From the NCBI GenBank assembly GCA_937919155.1, contig CALFPM010000084.1, positions 1-17,525 of the forward strand: a stretch of 17,525 nucleotides of DNA. The letters run 5' to 3'. The notes below the pieces were generated by a model. It worked only from the letters and a program-made list of their open reading frames with translations. It ran no database searches and was not told where the DNA came from. This stretch comes from an uncultured Clostridia bacterium (lineage in GTDB: Bacteria; Bacillota; Clostridia; Oscillospirales; Acutalibacteraceae). The translations under genes were made by a program, and so were the position numbers. Positions 1-6,860 of the stretch are shown here, piece by piece; within the stretch, counting starts at the first letter, position 1, and each line of letters starts with the position of its first letter.

Positions 1-245
1 ATTGCGCACGGAATATATCCGATGATATAACCTCCTGTTATACCGCTGATTATGTGAAAACCTCCTCGGAATGCTGAAAAAACAGGCAAACCGAATGCGC
101 CGAGCAAAATATATATGATAACGGCTGTTACAGAAAACTTGGGATTAACGGTGCATGAAATCAGATATATTGCAAATGTTGCAAGAGAAATCGGAACAGC
201 TCCTGCAGGGATTGATAAAGGCGACAGAAGACAGATTATTGCCTG
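1..245 (-). pseudogene. bioY: BioY biotin transporter S component, N-terminal half, 5'-truncated and cut by the window edge
   Basis: Reading the minus strand with codons such as TGC at 6-8 and TGT at 231-233, the frame is open from about 245 down to base 1. It encodes a membrane-protein segment with BioY hallmarks: AIICLLSPLSIPAGAVPISL, then IYILLGAFGLPVFSAF, then GGYIIGYIPCA at the window edge. BioY is the substrate-binding membrane component of the ECF-type biotin importer and usually has about 180-200 residues. About 75-80 residues are visible. The first 20-25 residues, the start codon and the promoter are absent, because homology stops at about 240-245 where iolD homology begins on the other strand. 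The C-terminal half lies beyond the window. Homology to BioY is clear to me by motif. Whether the gene is really broken or the contig is mis-joined cannot be told here. Confidence 0.75.
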
Positions 246-1851
246 CACATCCTCTATCGGACCCGGTGCACTCAATATGGTCACCGCCGCAGGTACTGCA
301 ACGGCAAACCGCATCCCCCTTCTTCTTCTCCCCGGAGATGCTTTTGCTTGCCGTCAGCCCGACCCCGTTCTTCAGCAGATTGAGCAACCCACCAATTATA
401 CAATTACTGCAAACGATTCTTTCAAGGCGGTTTGTAAATACTGGGACAGAATTTCAAGACCCGAGCAGCTTATGACAGCCTGCATCAACGCAATGCGAGT
501 TCTCACAGACCCTGCAGAAACAGGCGCAGTTTGTCTTGCAATGCCTCAGGATGTTGAGGGCGAAGCTTTTGATTATCCCGATTATTTCCTTAAAAAGAGA
601 GTCTGGTATCTTGACAGACGCTCGCCAACTCAGCGTGAAATTGACGCCGCAGTTGATGCTATTATGGCAAGTGAAAAACCACTCCTCATTGTCGGCGGCG
701 GCGTAACATATTCAGAAGCATGGGAAACCGCGCAGTTCTTCGCGGAAAAATTCAACATTCCCATCGGCGAAACTCAGGCAGGTAAAGGAAACATCCGCTG
801 GGATCTTCCTCTTAATATGGGCGGTATCGGCGTCACAGGCGGTCCTGCGGCAAACACAGTTGCAAAACAGGCTGACCTCGTAATCGCAGTCGGCACACGA
901 CTCACCGACTTTACAACAGCTTCCAAATGGGGTTTCCACAATCCGAACGTCAAAATGCTTTCAATCAATGTAAGCTCATTTGACGCATTCAAGATGGACT
1001 CAACCGCAGTTATCGCTGATGCAAAAACAGCATTGCTCGACATTATGGGTTCACTTTCAGTAAAAGAATATTGCTCAAATTGGGATACAAGCGAACTTGC
1101 ACAGATAAAGCAGGAATACATCGCCGAAGTTGACCATTGCTACGGTGTTCACCTTGCCGAAGGTCTTTCTCAGACAAGAGCGCTTGGAGAAATCAACAGA
1201 CTCATTGATAAAAAGTCAGTTGCAATCGGCTCGTCCGGCAGTCTCCCCGGCTGCATGCAGAGACTGTGGCGTTCATCCGTACCCGGAACATATCATATGG
1301 AATACGGCTTCTCCTGCATGGGATACGAAATCTGCGGTGCTCTCGGCGTCAAGCTTGCTGAACCTGACAGAGAAGTTTATACAATGGTTGGTGACGGCAG
1401 TTTCCTTATGCTTCACAGTGAACTTTACACCGCTGTTATGGAGGGCGTTAAGATCAATGTGATGCTCTTTGATAACTCAGGTTGGGGCTGTATCGAAAAT
1501 CTGCAGAACAATCAGGGAACAGACACATTCGGAACAAGATTCCTTGCAAGAAATCCCCTTACAGGAATGCTTGACGGCGCAATCGTTCCCATTGATTTTG
1601 CTAAAATTGCCGAAGGCTATGGCTGCAAGGCTTACAGAGTCACAAATGTGTCCGAACTTCGCGAGGCAATCAAGGATTCAAAAGAGCAAAGTGTCCCCTG
1701 CCTGTTTGATATCAAGGTTGTTCACGGAAGCATGAGCGGCGGATACGATGCCTGGTGGCGTGTAGGCGTTGCAGAGGTTTCAACAAGCGAAAAAGTTCAG
1801 GCTGCATATGAAGATATGCAGGCAAACATAGAAAAAGCCAGACTTTATTGA
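115..1851 (+). CDS. iolD: 3D-(3,5/4)-trihydroxycyclohexane-1,2-dione hydrolase (IolD), lacking its N-terminal ~90 residues
   Basis: IolD is a thiamine-diphosphate enzyme that opens the ring of the trione intermediate in myo-inositol breakdown. Recognisable IolD sequence begins at about base 226 (RRQIIACTSSIGPGALNMV) and continues through QPDPVLQQIEQ, RPEQLM, DVEGEAFDYPDYF and GSLPGCMQRLW. The ThDP-binding signature follows (GDGSFLMLHSELYTAVM, ending in LFDNS). The C-terminus SGGYDAWWRVGVAEVS ... KARLY is family-typical. A full IolD is about 640 residues. Here about 90 N-terminal residues are gone, including the part of the Pyr domain with the catalytic glutamate (family consensus NEQxMAHAA), so the product should be inactive. 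The ATG at 115 has no ribosome binding site and lies inside antisense bioY sequence, so residues 1 to about 37 are not genuine IolD. The stop lies 17 bases before the iolE ATG, so the two genes form an operon. No iolB, iolC or iolG is in view. Confidence 0.9.
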   Translation: MITAVTENLGLTVHEIRYIANVAREIGTAPAGIDKGDRRQIIACTSSIGPGALNMVTAAGTATANRIPLLLLPGDAFACRQPDPVLQQIEQPTNYTITANDSFKAVCKYWDRISRPEQLMTACINAMRVLTDPAETGAVCLAMPQDVEGEAFDYPDYFLKKRVWYLDRRSPTQREIDAAVDAIMASEKPLLIVGGGVTYSEAWETAQFFAEKFNIPIGETQAGKGNIRWDLPLNMGGIGVTGGPAANTVAKQADLVIAVGTRLTDFTTASKWGFHNPNVKMLSINVSSFDAFKMDSTAVIADAKTALLDIMGSLSVKEYCSNWDTSELAQIKQEYIAEVDHCYGVHLAEGLSQTRALGEINRLIDKKSVAIGSSGSLPGCMQRLWRSSVPGTYHMEYGFSCMGYEICGALGVKLAEPDREVYTMVGDGSFLMLHSELYTAVMEGVKINVMLFDNSGWGCIENLQNNQGTDTFGTRFLARNPLTGMLDGAIVPIDFAKIAEGYGCKAYRVTNVSELREAIKDSKEQSVPCLFDIKVVHGSMSGGYDAWWRVGVAEVSTSEKVQAAYEDMQANIEKARLY

Positions 1852-1868
1852 TAACGGAGGATAAAAAC

Positions 1869-2762
1869 ATGCTTAACAAAGAAAAAGTAAGCCTTGCAAT
1901 TGCACCTATTGCTTGGACAAACGATGATCTGCCCGATCTTGGCGCAGAAAACACCTTTGAACAGTGTGTCAGCGAAATGGCACTCAGCGGATTCAAAGGC
2001 AGCGAAATAGGCAACAAGTACCCCAAGGATGTTGAAACACTTAAGCACAAGCTTGACGTGAGAGGTCTTCGAATCTGCAACGCTTGGTTCTCATCCCTTC
2101 TCCTTTCAGAAGGTTATGATGCAACAATCGAAGCCTTCATCAAACACAGAGATTTTCTTCACGCTCTCGGCGCAAAAGTTATCGGCGCATCGGAACAGGG
2201 TAACTCCATCCAGGGCAAAGCACTGAGCATCTTCGGTGACAAGCCCGTTTACACAGAAGAACAGTGGGCACTCATCGCAAAAGGCTTCAACGAAATGGGC
2301 AGACTTGCCAAAGAAAAAGGAATGTATTTCACTGTTCACCATCATATGGGCACAGGTGTTCAGACAGAAGAAGAAATTGATAAGCTTATGGAAATCACCG
2401 ATCCCGATCTCGTTTATCTTCTTTATGATACCGGTCATCTTTCATTTTCAGGTGAAGATGCAATCGGCGTACTTAAAAAATATGTAAACAGAGTTAAGCA
2501 TGTTCACCTCAAGAGTATCCGTCAGGATATTATCAATGAAGGTAAAGAAAAAGGCTGGAGCTTCCTCGACTGCGTAAGAGCAGGTTCATTCACCGTTCCC
2601 GGTGACGGCGATTTTGATTTCACACCCGTTTTTGATATCCTTGACGAAGCAGGTTACGAAGGCTGGGTTGTTGTTGAAGCAGAACAGGATCCCGCAAAAG
2701 CCAACCCCTATGAATACGCTTGCCTTGCAAGAAAATATATTGCAGAAAAAACAGGACTTTAA
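1869..2762 (+). CDS. iolE: Myo-inosose-2 dehydratase (IolE)
   Basis: This 297-residue protein matches IolE, a TIM-barrel enzyme of the xylose-isomerase-like superfamily. IolE dehydrates scyllo-inosose to the trione that IolD then hydrolyses. The N-terminus is highly characteristic: VSLAIAPIAWTNDDLPDLG, then FEQCVSEMALSGFKGSEIGN. Metal- and substrate-site segments are visible: VHHHMGTGVQTEEE, DTGHLSFSGEDA, VKHVHLKSIR, and the C-terminal VVVEAEQDPAKANPYEYA. Length is normal for the family. The start is the ATG at 1869, preceded by GGAGG at 1856-1860 with good spacing. An upstream in-frame start at 1848 overlaps iolD and has no such site. It is the distal gene of the iolDE pair and is followed at once by a terminator. 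Unlike iolD, it looks intact. Confidence 0.95.
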   Translation: MLNKEKVSLAIAPIAWTNDDLPDLGAENTFEQCVSEMALSGFKGSEIGNKYPKDVETLKHKLDVRGLRICNAWFSSLLLSEGYDATIEAFIKHRDFLHALGAKVIGASEQGNSIQGKALSIFGDKPVYTEEQWALIAKGFNEMGRLAKEKGMYFTVHHHMGTGVQTEEEIDKLMEITDPDLVYLLYDTGHLSFSGEDAIGVLKKYVNRVKHVHLKSIRQDIINEGKEKGWSFLDCVRAGSFTVPGDGDFDFTPVFDILDEAGYEGWVVVEAEQDPAKANPYEYACLARKYIAEKTGL

Positions 2763-2773
2763 TAAAAAATTAA

Positions 2774-2800
2774 GCCTCGGACAACCAAACTGTCCGAGGC
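2774..2800. terminator. Bidirectional intrinsic terminator between iolE and the metallophosphoesterase gene
   Basis: A perfect 10-bp GC-rich stem, GCCTCGGACA (2774-2783) with TGTCCGAGGC (2791-2800), encloses a 7-base loop. On the plus strand it is followed by AATTTTTATTTTAT, ending iolDE. On the minus strand the hairpin is followed by TTAATTTTTTATT, ending the convergent gene that stops at 2811. Both strands therefore have the stem plus U-tract layout. Confidence 0.9.
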
Positions 2801-2810
2801 AATTTTTATT

Positions 2811-4256
2811 TTATCCGAAAACAACTTCAAAGAAGTCAACATCAAAACCGTATTTATCGGTAAGGTCGGAATAAACACCGATATTATTGAAAATACCGTA
2901 GATTGTTCCTGCAAATCTGACAAAAGCATCAATCGGAGAAGGAATCAACTGCTTTGAATGGCCGCCGTCCTTTGAAGTTTTTACTATCTGATAGGAATTA
3001 AAAGGTTCGCTCTCTCCTGCATAATATGCAGATACAGTTATCGAGTTCTCTGTGAAATCAAGAACATTATAAATAATTCTTTCATCAGGAACATTTGCGT
3101 AACCAATCCAATCTTCATTGAGACCGATATCACTGTCATCTCTGGGGCGGGTAATTGAACCTGAAACATTGTAAATTGTACCCTTGTTATCGGTCATAAC
3201 TGGCTGCAAATCAGCAACCGCTTTCTGATTGTAAAGCACATTTGTAACCGTATAATAATGGCTGTGACCGAGAAGGAAAAGGTCAATTCCGAACTCATCG
3301 GCAAGAGGGCCCCAAATCCATCTGAGAAGCTGATTTTCACTTTCTCTGTTGGGAAGTCTGCCACTGTAAAGGTCGTGATGTGCCATCATAACCTTCCACT
3401 TGACATCAGGGTTTGCTTTGATTGCATCTTTGATAAAGCTTCTGTGGTCCATACCGCTGGCGTTGTTACTGTCCACCACAAGGAAAAGAACGTCACCCTT
3501 GACGAACCAATAGTTTTCACCAATATATGAAGAAACCATAGCCTCATCTTCGTTAGGCATATTAGTGAATGTTTTGTATGCAACACCTTTGCGGTCATGG
3601 TTACCGATTGTGGTTGCAATAGGAATTGTTTTAAGTGCAAGTGCAGAGGCGAGACCTTTATATTCGCTTTCAAGTCCCTCTGAAGCCTGATCACCTGTTG
3701 AAAGAAGAATTGAAGGATTATGCTTTACAAAAGCTTCGTTGAGAGTGTTATTAAAAATACTTGCAGTTCTTTCAAGTTCTTCATCATCAATCGCATCATC
3801 TTTCTTATGCGAAATATGAATATCAGTCATATAAACCGCAGTGAATTCATTTGCATCAGCATCGGTTTTGAATGAATACTGTGCCGATTCAAACCCTGCA
3901 CTGATACACTTATAGGAATATGTTTTGCCTGCCTCAAGACCTGTGACTGTTACCTTATTTGAATAATCTCCGTCATAAGTCTTGACACTGTAACCTGTAA
4001 AGGTTTCGGCATCCTTACCGATAATAAAGCCTTCGGAAAGAAGAACTTTCGGTTCGCTTTCCGTTTCTGAATACCAGGAGATGTTCATTTCGCTGTTATC
4101 GCTTCCCGGGAAAAGAACAACACCGTTGTCATATTCCTTCTCCCACATTGCAGACCAGGCAATGTCATCAAAAACTGCATAAGAAGGAACAAATGCGGTC
4201 ACAAGAATAACCGCGGTAAGTATAAGCGCAAGAGCATTTTTAAATAAATTTTTCAT
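2811..4256 (-). CDS. Secreted Fn3-like/metallophosphoesterase (purple acid phosphatase-like)
   Basis: This 481-residue protein has a Sec signal peptide (MKNLFKN followed by the hydrophobic ALALILTAVILVTAF, probable cleavage after SYA at residue 27). Residues about 40-132 resemble the fibronectin-III-like N-terminal domain of purple acid phosphatases (MNISWYS, VTVTGLEAGKTYSYKC). The calcineurin-like metallophosphoesterase domain follows, with all five metal blocks: TDIHISH (D145, H147), STGDQ (D189), IGNHD (N219, H220), AHHD (H293) and LLGHSHYY (H331, H333). It should be an extracytoplasmic dinuclear-metal phosphatase or phosphodiesterase. The substrate cannot be read from sequence. The start at 4256 is chosen because AAAGGAAA sits 7-8 bases upstream and the signal peptide begins there. 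An upstream in-frame start at 4298 would put 14 polar residues before the signal. The gene is monocistronic with its own promoter at 4286-4314. Confidence 0.9.
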   Translation of the reverse strand: MKNLFKNALALILTAVILVTAFVPSYAVFDDIAWSAMWEKEYDNGVVLFPGSDNSEMNISWYSETESEPKVLLSEGFIIGKDAETFTGYSVKTYDGDYSNKVTVTGLEAGKTYSYKCISAGFESAQYSFKTDADANEFTAVYMTDIHISHKKDDAIDDEELERTASIFNNTLNEAFVKHNPSILLSTGDQASEGLESEYKGLASALALKTIPIATTIGNHDRKGVAYKTFTNMPNEDEAMVSSYIGENYWFVKGDVLFLVVDSNNASGMDHRSFIKDAIKANPDVKWKVMMAHHDLYSGRLPNRESENQLLRWIWGPLADEFGIDLFLLGHSHYYTVTNVLYNQKAVADLQPVMTDNKGTIYNVSGSITRPRDDSDIGLNEDWIGYANVPDERIIYNVLDFTENSITVSAYYAGESEPFNSYQIVKTSKDGGHSKQLIPSPIDAFVRFAGTIYGIFNNIGVYSDLTDKYGFDVDFFEVVFG

Positions 4257-4285
4257 ATTTTTTCCTTTCAAATGATTTTTGTTAT

Positions 4286-4314
4286 ATTCTATTATCAAAT
4301 AATATTTTTGTCAA
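4286..4314 (-). promoter_or_regulatory. Sigma-A promoter of the metallophosphoesterase gene
   Basis: On the minus strand a consensus -35 TTGACA (4309-4314) is followed after exactly 17 bases by -10 TAGAAT (4286-4291). This puts transcription start about 23 bases before the ATG at 4256, leaving a short leader with the ribosome binding site. No operator-like repeat is evident. Confidence 0.8.
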
Positions 4315-4401
4315 GAAAAAGCTGAATTTTTGCATTATTAATTTATTTATAAATCAACTGTCAGAAATCAATAATTTAACACTATATTGAATAACAGAAA
4401 A

Positions 4402-4442
4402 AATCCGAACACATCTCATTCTTTGAAGAGCGGGTTCGGATT
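4402..4442 (-). terminator. Intrinsic terminator of tRNA-Leu, built from an AATCCGAAC repeat
   Basis: AATCCGAAC (4402-4410) pairs with GTTCGGATT (4434-4442). The 23-base interior may itself pair partly (CTCTTC with GAATGAG on the minus strand). On the minus strand the outer stem runs directly into TTTTTTC, the expected U-tract downstream of the tRNA at 4452-4535. The same arm sequence recurs at 16323-16359 and 17451. Confidence 0.75.
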
Positions 4443-4451
4443 ATCATCTTT

Positions 4452-4535
4452 TGGTGCAGCTGACAGGGCTTGAACCTGCACATCAAAGATACCAGATCCT
4501 AAATCTGGCGCGTCTGCCAATTCCGCCACAGCTGC
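4452..4535 (-). tRNA. tRNA-Leu(UAG), CCA encoded
   Basis: The minus strand folds as a class II tRNA. The acceptor arm is GCAGCTG/CAGCTGC (7 bp), followed by discriminator A and an encoded CCA (4452-4454). The anticodon stem is CCAGA/TCTGG with loop TTTAGGA, giving anticodon TAG at 4499-4501, which reads CUA and probably other CUN codons. The D arm has TGGCGGAATTGGCAGACGCG, typical of tRNA-Leu. The T arm has GGTTCAAGC. The variable region is long (TATCTTTGATGT), as expected for leucine. It has its own promoter (4561-4589) and terminator (4402-4442), so it is a single-gene unit. Confidence 0.97.
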
Positions 4536-4560
4536 ATTTAATATGTAATAATACTTTTTG

Positions 4561-4589
4561 ATATTATCACGAATACGATTGTTTGTCAA
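4561..4589 (-). promoter_or_regulatory. Strong sigma-A promoter of tRNA-Leu
   Basis: On the minus strand, TTGACA (4584-4589), a 17-base spacer and TAATAT (4561-4566) form a near-consensus promoter. The predicted start is about 18-20 bases before the mature tRNA 5' end at 4535, leaving a short leader for RNase P to remove. Confidence 0.85.
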
Positions 4590-4606
4590 GCAAAGAGACC
4601 GTGATC

Positions 4607-4635
4607 TTGCTCTTTATAATTGTCGCTAATATAAA
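4607..4635 (+). promoter_or_regulatory. Possible plus-strand promoter upstream of the 4661-4703 hairpin
   Basis: TTGCTC (4607-4612) and TATAAA (4630-4635) are separated by 17 bases on the plus strand. Transcription would start near 4642, just before the AAAGGAG and hairpin at 4651-4703. The region is AT-rich, so chance matches are likely. The case rests on the exact spacing and on the downstream RBS-ATG. Confidence 0.35.
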
Positions 4636-4660
4636 TATTGTATAAAAAGCAAAGGAGATT

Positions 4661-4703
4661 TGATATGCACACCAAAAGTCAAACACTTTTGGTGTGCATA
4701 TCA
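4661..4703. repeat. 18-bp perfect inverted repeat (hairpin) downstream of glmM
   Basis: TGATATGCACACCAAAAG (4661-4678) is perfectly complementary to the arm at 4686-4703, with a 7-base loop (4679-4685). Neither strand has a run of Ts right after the stem, so it is not a classical intrinsic terminator, although it lies where the end of glmM (4725, minus strand) would need one. On the plus strand the left arm contains an ATG (4665-4667) placed 7 bases after GGAG. This stretch could be a transcript-end stabiliser, a translation-blocking hairpin or a small repetitive element. Confidence 0.7.
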
Positions 4704-4721
4704 GTAAAAGCAGTTCTTTAA
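4665..4721 (+). CDS. Possible 18-residue micro-ORF whose start codon lies in the hairpin stem
   Basis: An ATG at 4665 is preceded by AAAGGAG (4651-4657) with 7-base spacing and opens an ORF of 18 codons (MHTKSQTLLVCISVKAVL) ending in TAA at 4719-4721. A candidate promoter lies at 4607-4635. In the RNA the ATG would be base-paired in an 18-bp stem, so translation would be blocked unless the hairpin is opened. I know no homologue. It may well be chance: a good Shine-Dalgarno site upstream of a palindrome is the only support. Confidence 0.2.
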   Translation: MHTKSQTLLVCISVKAVL

Positions 4722-4724
4722 TTT

Positions 4725-6089
4725 TTAATCTGTTGAATATCCTTTGACTTTTATTTTATTTGCAACTCTTTCTGCATATTCGCGACAGAGGTCATATTCA
4801 GACGCCTCGACCATAACTCTTATCACAGGCTCTGTGCCCGACTCTCTGACAAGGATTCTTCCGCAGCCGCGAAGCTTTTCTTCAGCTTTTTTCACTTCAG
4901 CCATAACATCAGCGTCATTTTTTGCTTCCGCTTTATTTTTCACTTTTACATTTATAAGAACCTGCGGGAAAACTTCAAAACCTTCTGTCAGTTTGCTGAG
5001 AGGCTGCTTTGCGGCAATCATAATTTCCATCATTTTCAGACTGGTCAGTATTCCGTCACCCGTAGTCGCATATTTTGAAAATATAATGTGTCCCGATTCT
5101 TCTCCGCCAAGGCGATTATCGTTTTTCATCATATATTCATAAACAAATCTGTCACCAACTGAAGTCTTGGCATAATCAATGCCGAGATTGTCAAAAGCTT
5201 TGTAAAGACCGTAATTGGACATAACTGTTGTAACAACAGTGTTATTGCGCAGTTCTCCCTTTTCTTTAAGATATTTTGCGCAAACATAAAGAATATGATC
5301 ACCTGTCAGAACATTTCCCTTTTCATCAACACAGATACACCGATCAGCGTCACCGTCATAAGCAAAGCCTGCATCAAGCCTGTTTTCTGCAACAAAACGA
5401 CACAAACTTTCAATATGCGTTGAACCTGCATTTCTGTTAATATTAAATCCGTCAGGTTCTGCATTTATCACAAAAGTTTTTGCACCCAATGCATCAAAAA
5501 CTGCCTTTGCAATATTCCATGAACTTCCGTTTGAACAGTCAATTCCGATTCTGTAACCGCGGAATGAATAGATACCGAGAGAAATCAGATAACCGATGTA
5601 TCTGTTTCTGCCCGAAATATAATCAACTGTTTTGCCTATCCCCTCACCCGCTGCAAACGGAATCTCAAATTCGCCGTCAATATATCTCTCAATGTAATCC
5701 GTTGTTTCATCATCAAGCTTTTCGCCGTTACAGTTAATCAGCTTAATACCGTTATCGTAATACGGATTATGGCTTGCAGATATCATTATTCCGCAATCAA
5801 AGCCGTCAACTTTTGTGATATACGCAACGGATGGTGTTGTTGTGACATGAAGCAAATATGCATCCGCACCGGATGCCGTGAGTCCCGCAACGAGAGAATA
5901 CTCAAACATATAACTTGACCTTCGGGTATCCTTTCCGATAACAACACATGGTGAATCTGAACTTCCGTTTTTTCTCTTCTTCTCTCCGTAATACCAACCA
6001 AGAAAACGTCCCACTTTATATGCGTGATCTGCATTCAGAGTTTTATTTGCTTCACCTCGGAAACCGTCTGTACCGAAATATTTTCCCAT
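4725..6089 (-). CDS. glmM: Phosphoglucosamine mutase
   Basis: This 454-residue protein of the alpha-D-phosphohexomutase family converts glucosamine-6-phosphate to glucosamine-1-phosphate on the route to UDP-GlcNAc and the cell wall. The order is diagnostic: GKYFGTDGFRG at the N-terminus; the catalytic serine loop ISASHNPYYDNGIK (phosphoserine expected at S106); the metal loop DGDADR (D244, D246, D248); the sugar-binding GGEESGH; and the phosphate-binding RESGTEPVIRV near the C-terminus. These residues favour GlmM over phosphomannomutase, though specificity within the family is not absolute. The ATG at 6089 is chosen because GAGGTG lies 5-7 bases upstream; a TTG immediately before it is less likely. 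The ribosome binding site overlaps the TGA of the upstream gene (6099-6101), so translation is coupled. No clear U-tract terminator follows, only the 4661-4703 hairpin. Confidence 0.93.
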   Translation of the reverse strand: MGKYFGTDGFRGEANKTLNADHAYKVGRFLGWYYGEKKRKNGSSDSPCVVIGKDTRRSSYMFEYSLVAGLTASGADAYLLHVTTTPSVAYITKVDGFDCGIMISASHNPYYDNGIKLINCNGEKLDDETTDYIERYIDGEFEIPFAAGEGIGKTVDYISGRNRYIGYLISLGIYSFRGYRIGIDCSNGSSWNIAKAVFDALGAKTFVINAEPDGFNINRNAGSTHIESLCRFVAENRLDAGFAYDGDADRCICVDEKGNVLTGDHILYVCAKYLKEKGELRNNTVVTTVMSNYGLYKAFDNLGIDYAKTSVGDRFVYEYMMKNDNRLGGEESGHIIFSKYATTGDGILTSLKMMEIMIAAKQPLSKLTEGFEVFPQVLINVKVKNKAEAKNDADVMAEVKKAEEKLRGCGRILVRESGTEPVIRVMVEASEYDLCREYAERVANKIKVKGYSTD

Positions 6090-6098
6090 CAAAACACC

Positions 6099-6764
6099 TC
6101 ACCGATTTGCTTTCGGAACAATTATGCCGCCTGTTTTATATATACTGTCTGCCGCAACAACGCCTCTTACGCAGGACAACGGATAAACATTTGAATTCTT
6201 GCCTATAACCGTTCCGGGATTAAGAACCGTGTTGCACCCGATTTCAACAAAATCACCAATAATGGCACCGAATTTCTTAAGTCCTGTTTCAATTTTATTG
6301 TCACCCGTATCAACCATAACCAAAGATTTATCGGATTTAACATTGGAAGTGATGGAGCCTGCACCCATATGTGACTTATAGCCCAGAATACTGTCGCCTA
6401 CATAATTATAATGAGGCACCTGAACCCCATCAAACAATATCACATTCTTAAGCTCCGCCGAATTACCTATTACGCATTTAGAGCCGACCAGAGCAGAACC
6501 TCGGATAAACGCGCAGTGTCTTATCTCTGTTTCTGCTCCAATAATACTCGGAGCTGAAATATGTGCCGATGATGCAACAACCGATGATTTATGAATCCAC
6601 ACCTGCTGAGAAATTTCTTTGTATTCATTTTTATCAAGTCTGTTTCCCTGTTCAATAATAAAGGCTTTTATTCCGCTCAATGCCTGCCACGGAAATCCAA
6701 AACGAGAAAGATATTCAGCCGCCAATGTATGAGACAAATCAAACAACGATTCAGTTCTGACCAT
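6099..6764 (-). CDS. Left-handed beta-helix acyltransferase/GlmU C-domain-like protein (often named UDP-GlcNAc pyrophosphorylase)
   Basis: This 221-residue protein has hexapeptide-repeat sequence from about residue 55 on (VWIHKSSVV, SAPSIIGAETEI, FIRGSALVG, FVEIGCNTVLNPGTVIGKNS). It also carries two GlmU acetyltransferase-like signatures: PHYNYVGDSILG, corresponding to the GlmU HLTYLGD region, and GAGSITSN, corresponding to GAGTITCN. There is no nucleotidyltransferase domain (no LAAGxGTRM motif), so the common pyrophosphorylase name is not supported. An acetyl- or acyltransferase acting on a sugar phosphate is the better reading. Residues 1-50 (SLFDLSHTLAAEYLSRFGFPWQAL) form a family-specific helical cap. 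The ATG at 6762-6764 has AAAGG 9 bases upstream. Its TGA is embedded in the glmM ribosome binding site, which supports a joint role in amino-sugar precursor supply. Confidence 0.8.
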   Translation of the reverse strand: MVRTESLFDLSHTLAAEYLSRFGFPWQALSGIKAFIIEQGNRLDKNEYKEISQQVWIHKSSVVASSAHISAPSIIGAETEIRHCAFIRGSALVGSKCVIGNSAELKNVILFDGVQVPHYNYVGDSILGYKSHMGAGSITSNVKSDKSLVMVDTGDNKIETGLKKFGAIIGDFVEIGCNTVLNPGTVIGKNSNVYPLSCVRGVVAADSIYKTGGIIVPKANR

Positions 6765-6821
6765 TCAAACAACCTTTCAGTTTTTTTCTGAATTAGTATA
6801 TGAACTTTTCGCCAAAAATAT

Positions 6822-6851
6822 AACCCCCAACAACACAAGCTGTCGGGGGTT
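6822..6851 (-). terminator. Intrinsic terminator of the GH13 glucosidase gene
   Basis: On the minus strand AACCCCCGACA (6851-6841) pairs with TGTTGGGGGTT (6832-6822), with one G-U wobble and an 8-base loop. ATATTTTTGG follows. The wobble pairs only in minus-strand RNA; the plus strand would have an A-C mismatch and has no T-run. The site lies 10 bases past the glucosidase stop at 6861. Confidence 0.85.
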
Positions 6852-6860
6852 GCAAATTAA

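Noticed and set aside
145..387. Minus-strand ORF of 80 codons opposite iolD
   Set aside because: It is in a different frame from the bioY fragment, is cysteine-rich low-quality sequence and has no family resemblance; a shadow of iolD.
774..1121. Minus-strand ORF of 115 codons
   Set aside because: Fully antisense to well-conserved IolD coding sequence, with no ribosome binding site or recognisable motif.
4299..4724. Further gene in the 426-base gap
   Set aside because: The gap is accounted for by two promoters, a terminator, tRNA-Leu and the hairpin; only the doubtful 18-codon ORF remains.
4744..5142. Plus-strand ORF of 132 codons
   Set aside because: Antisense to glmM; composition explained by the complement of glmM codons.
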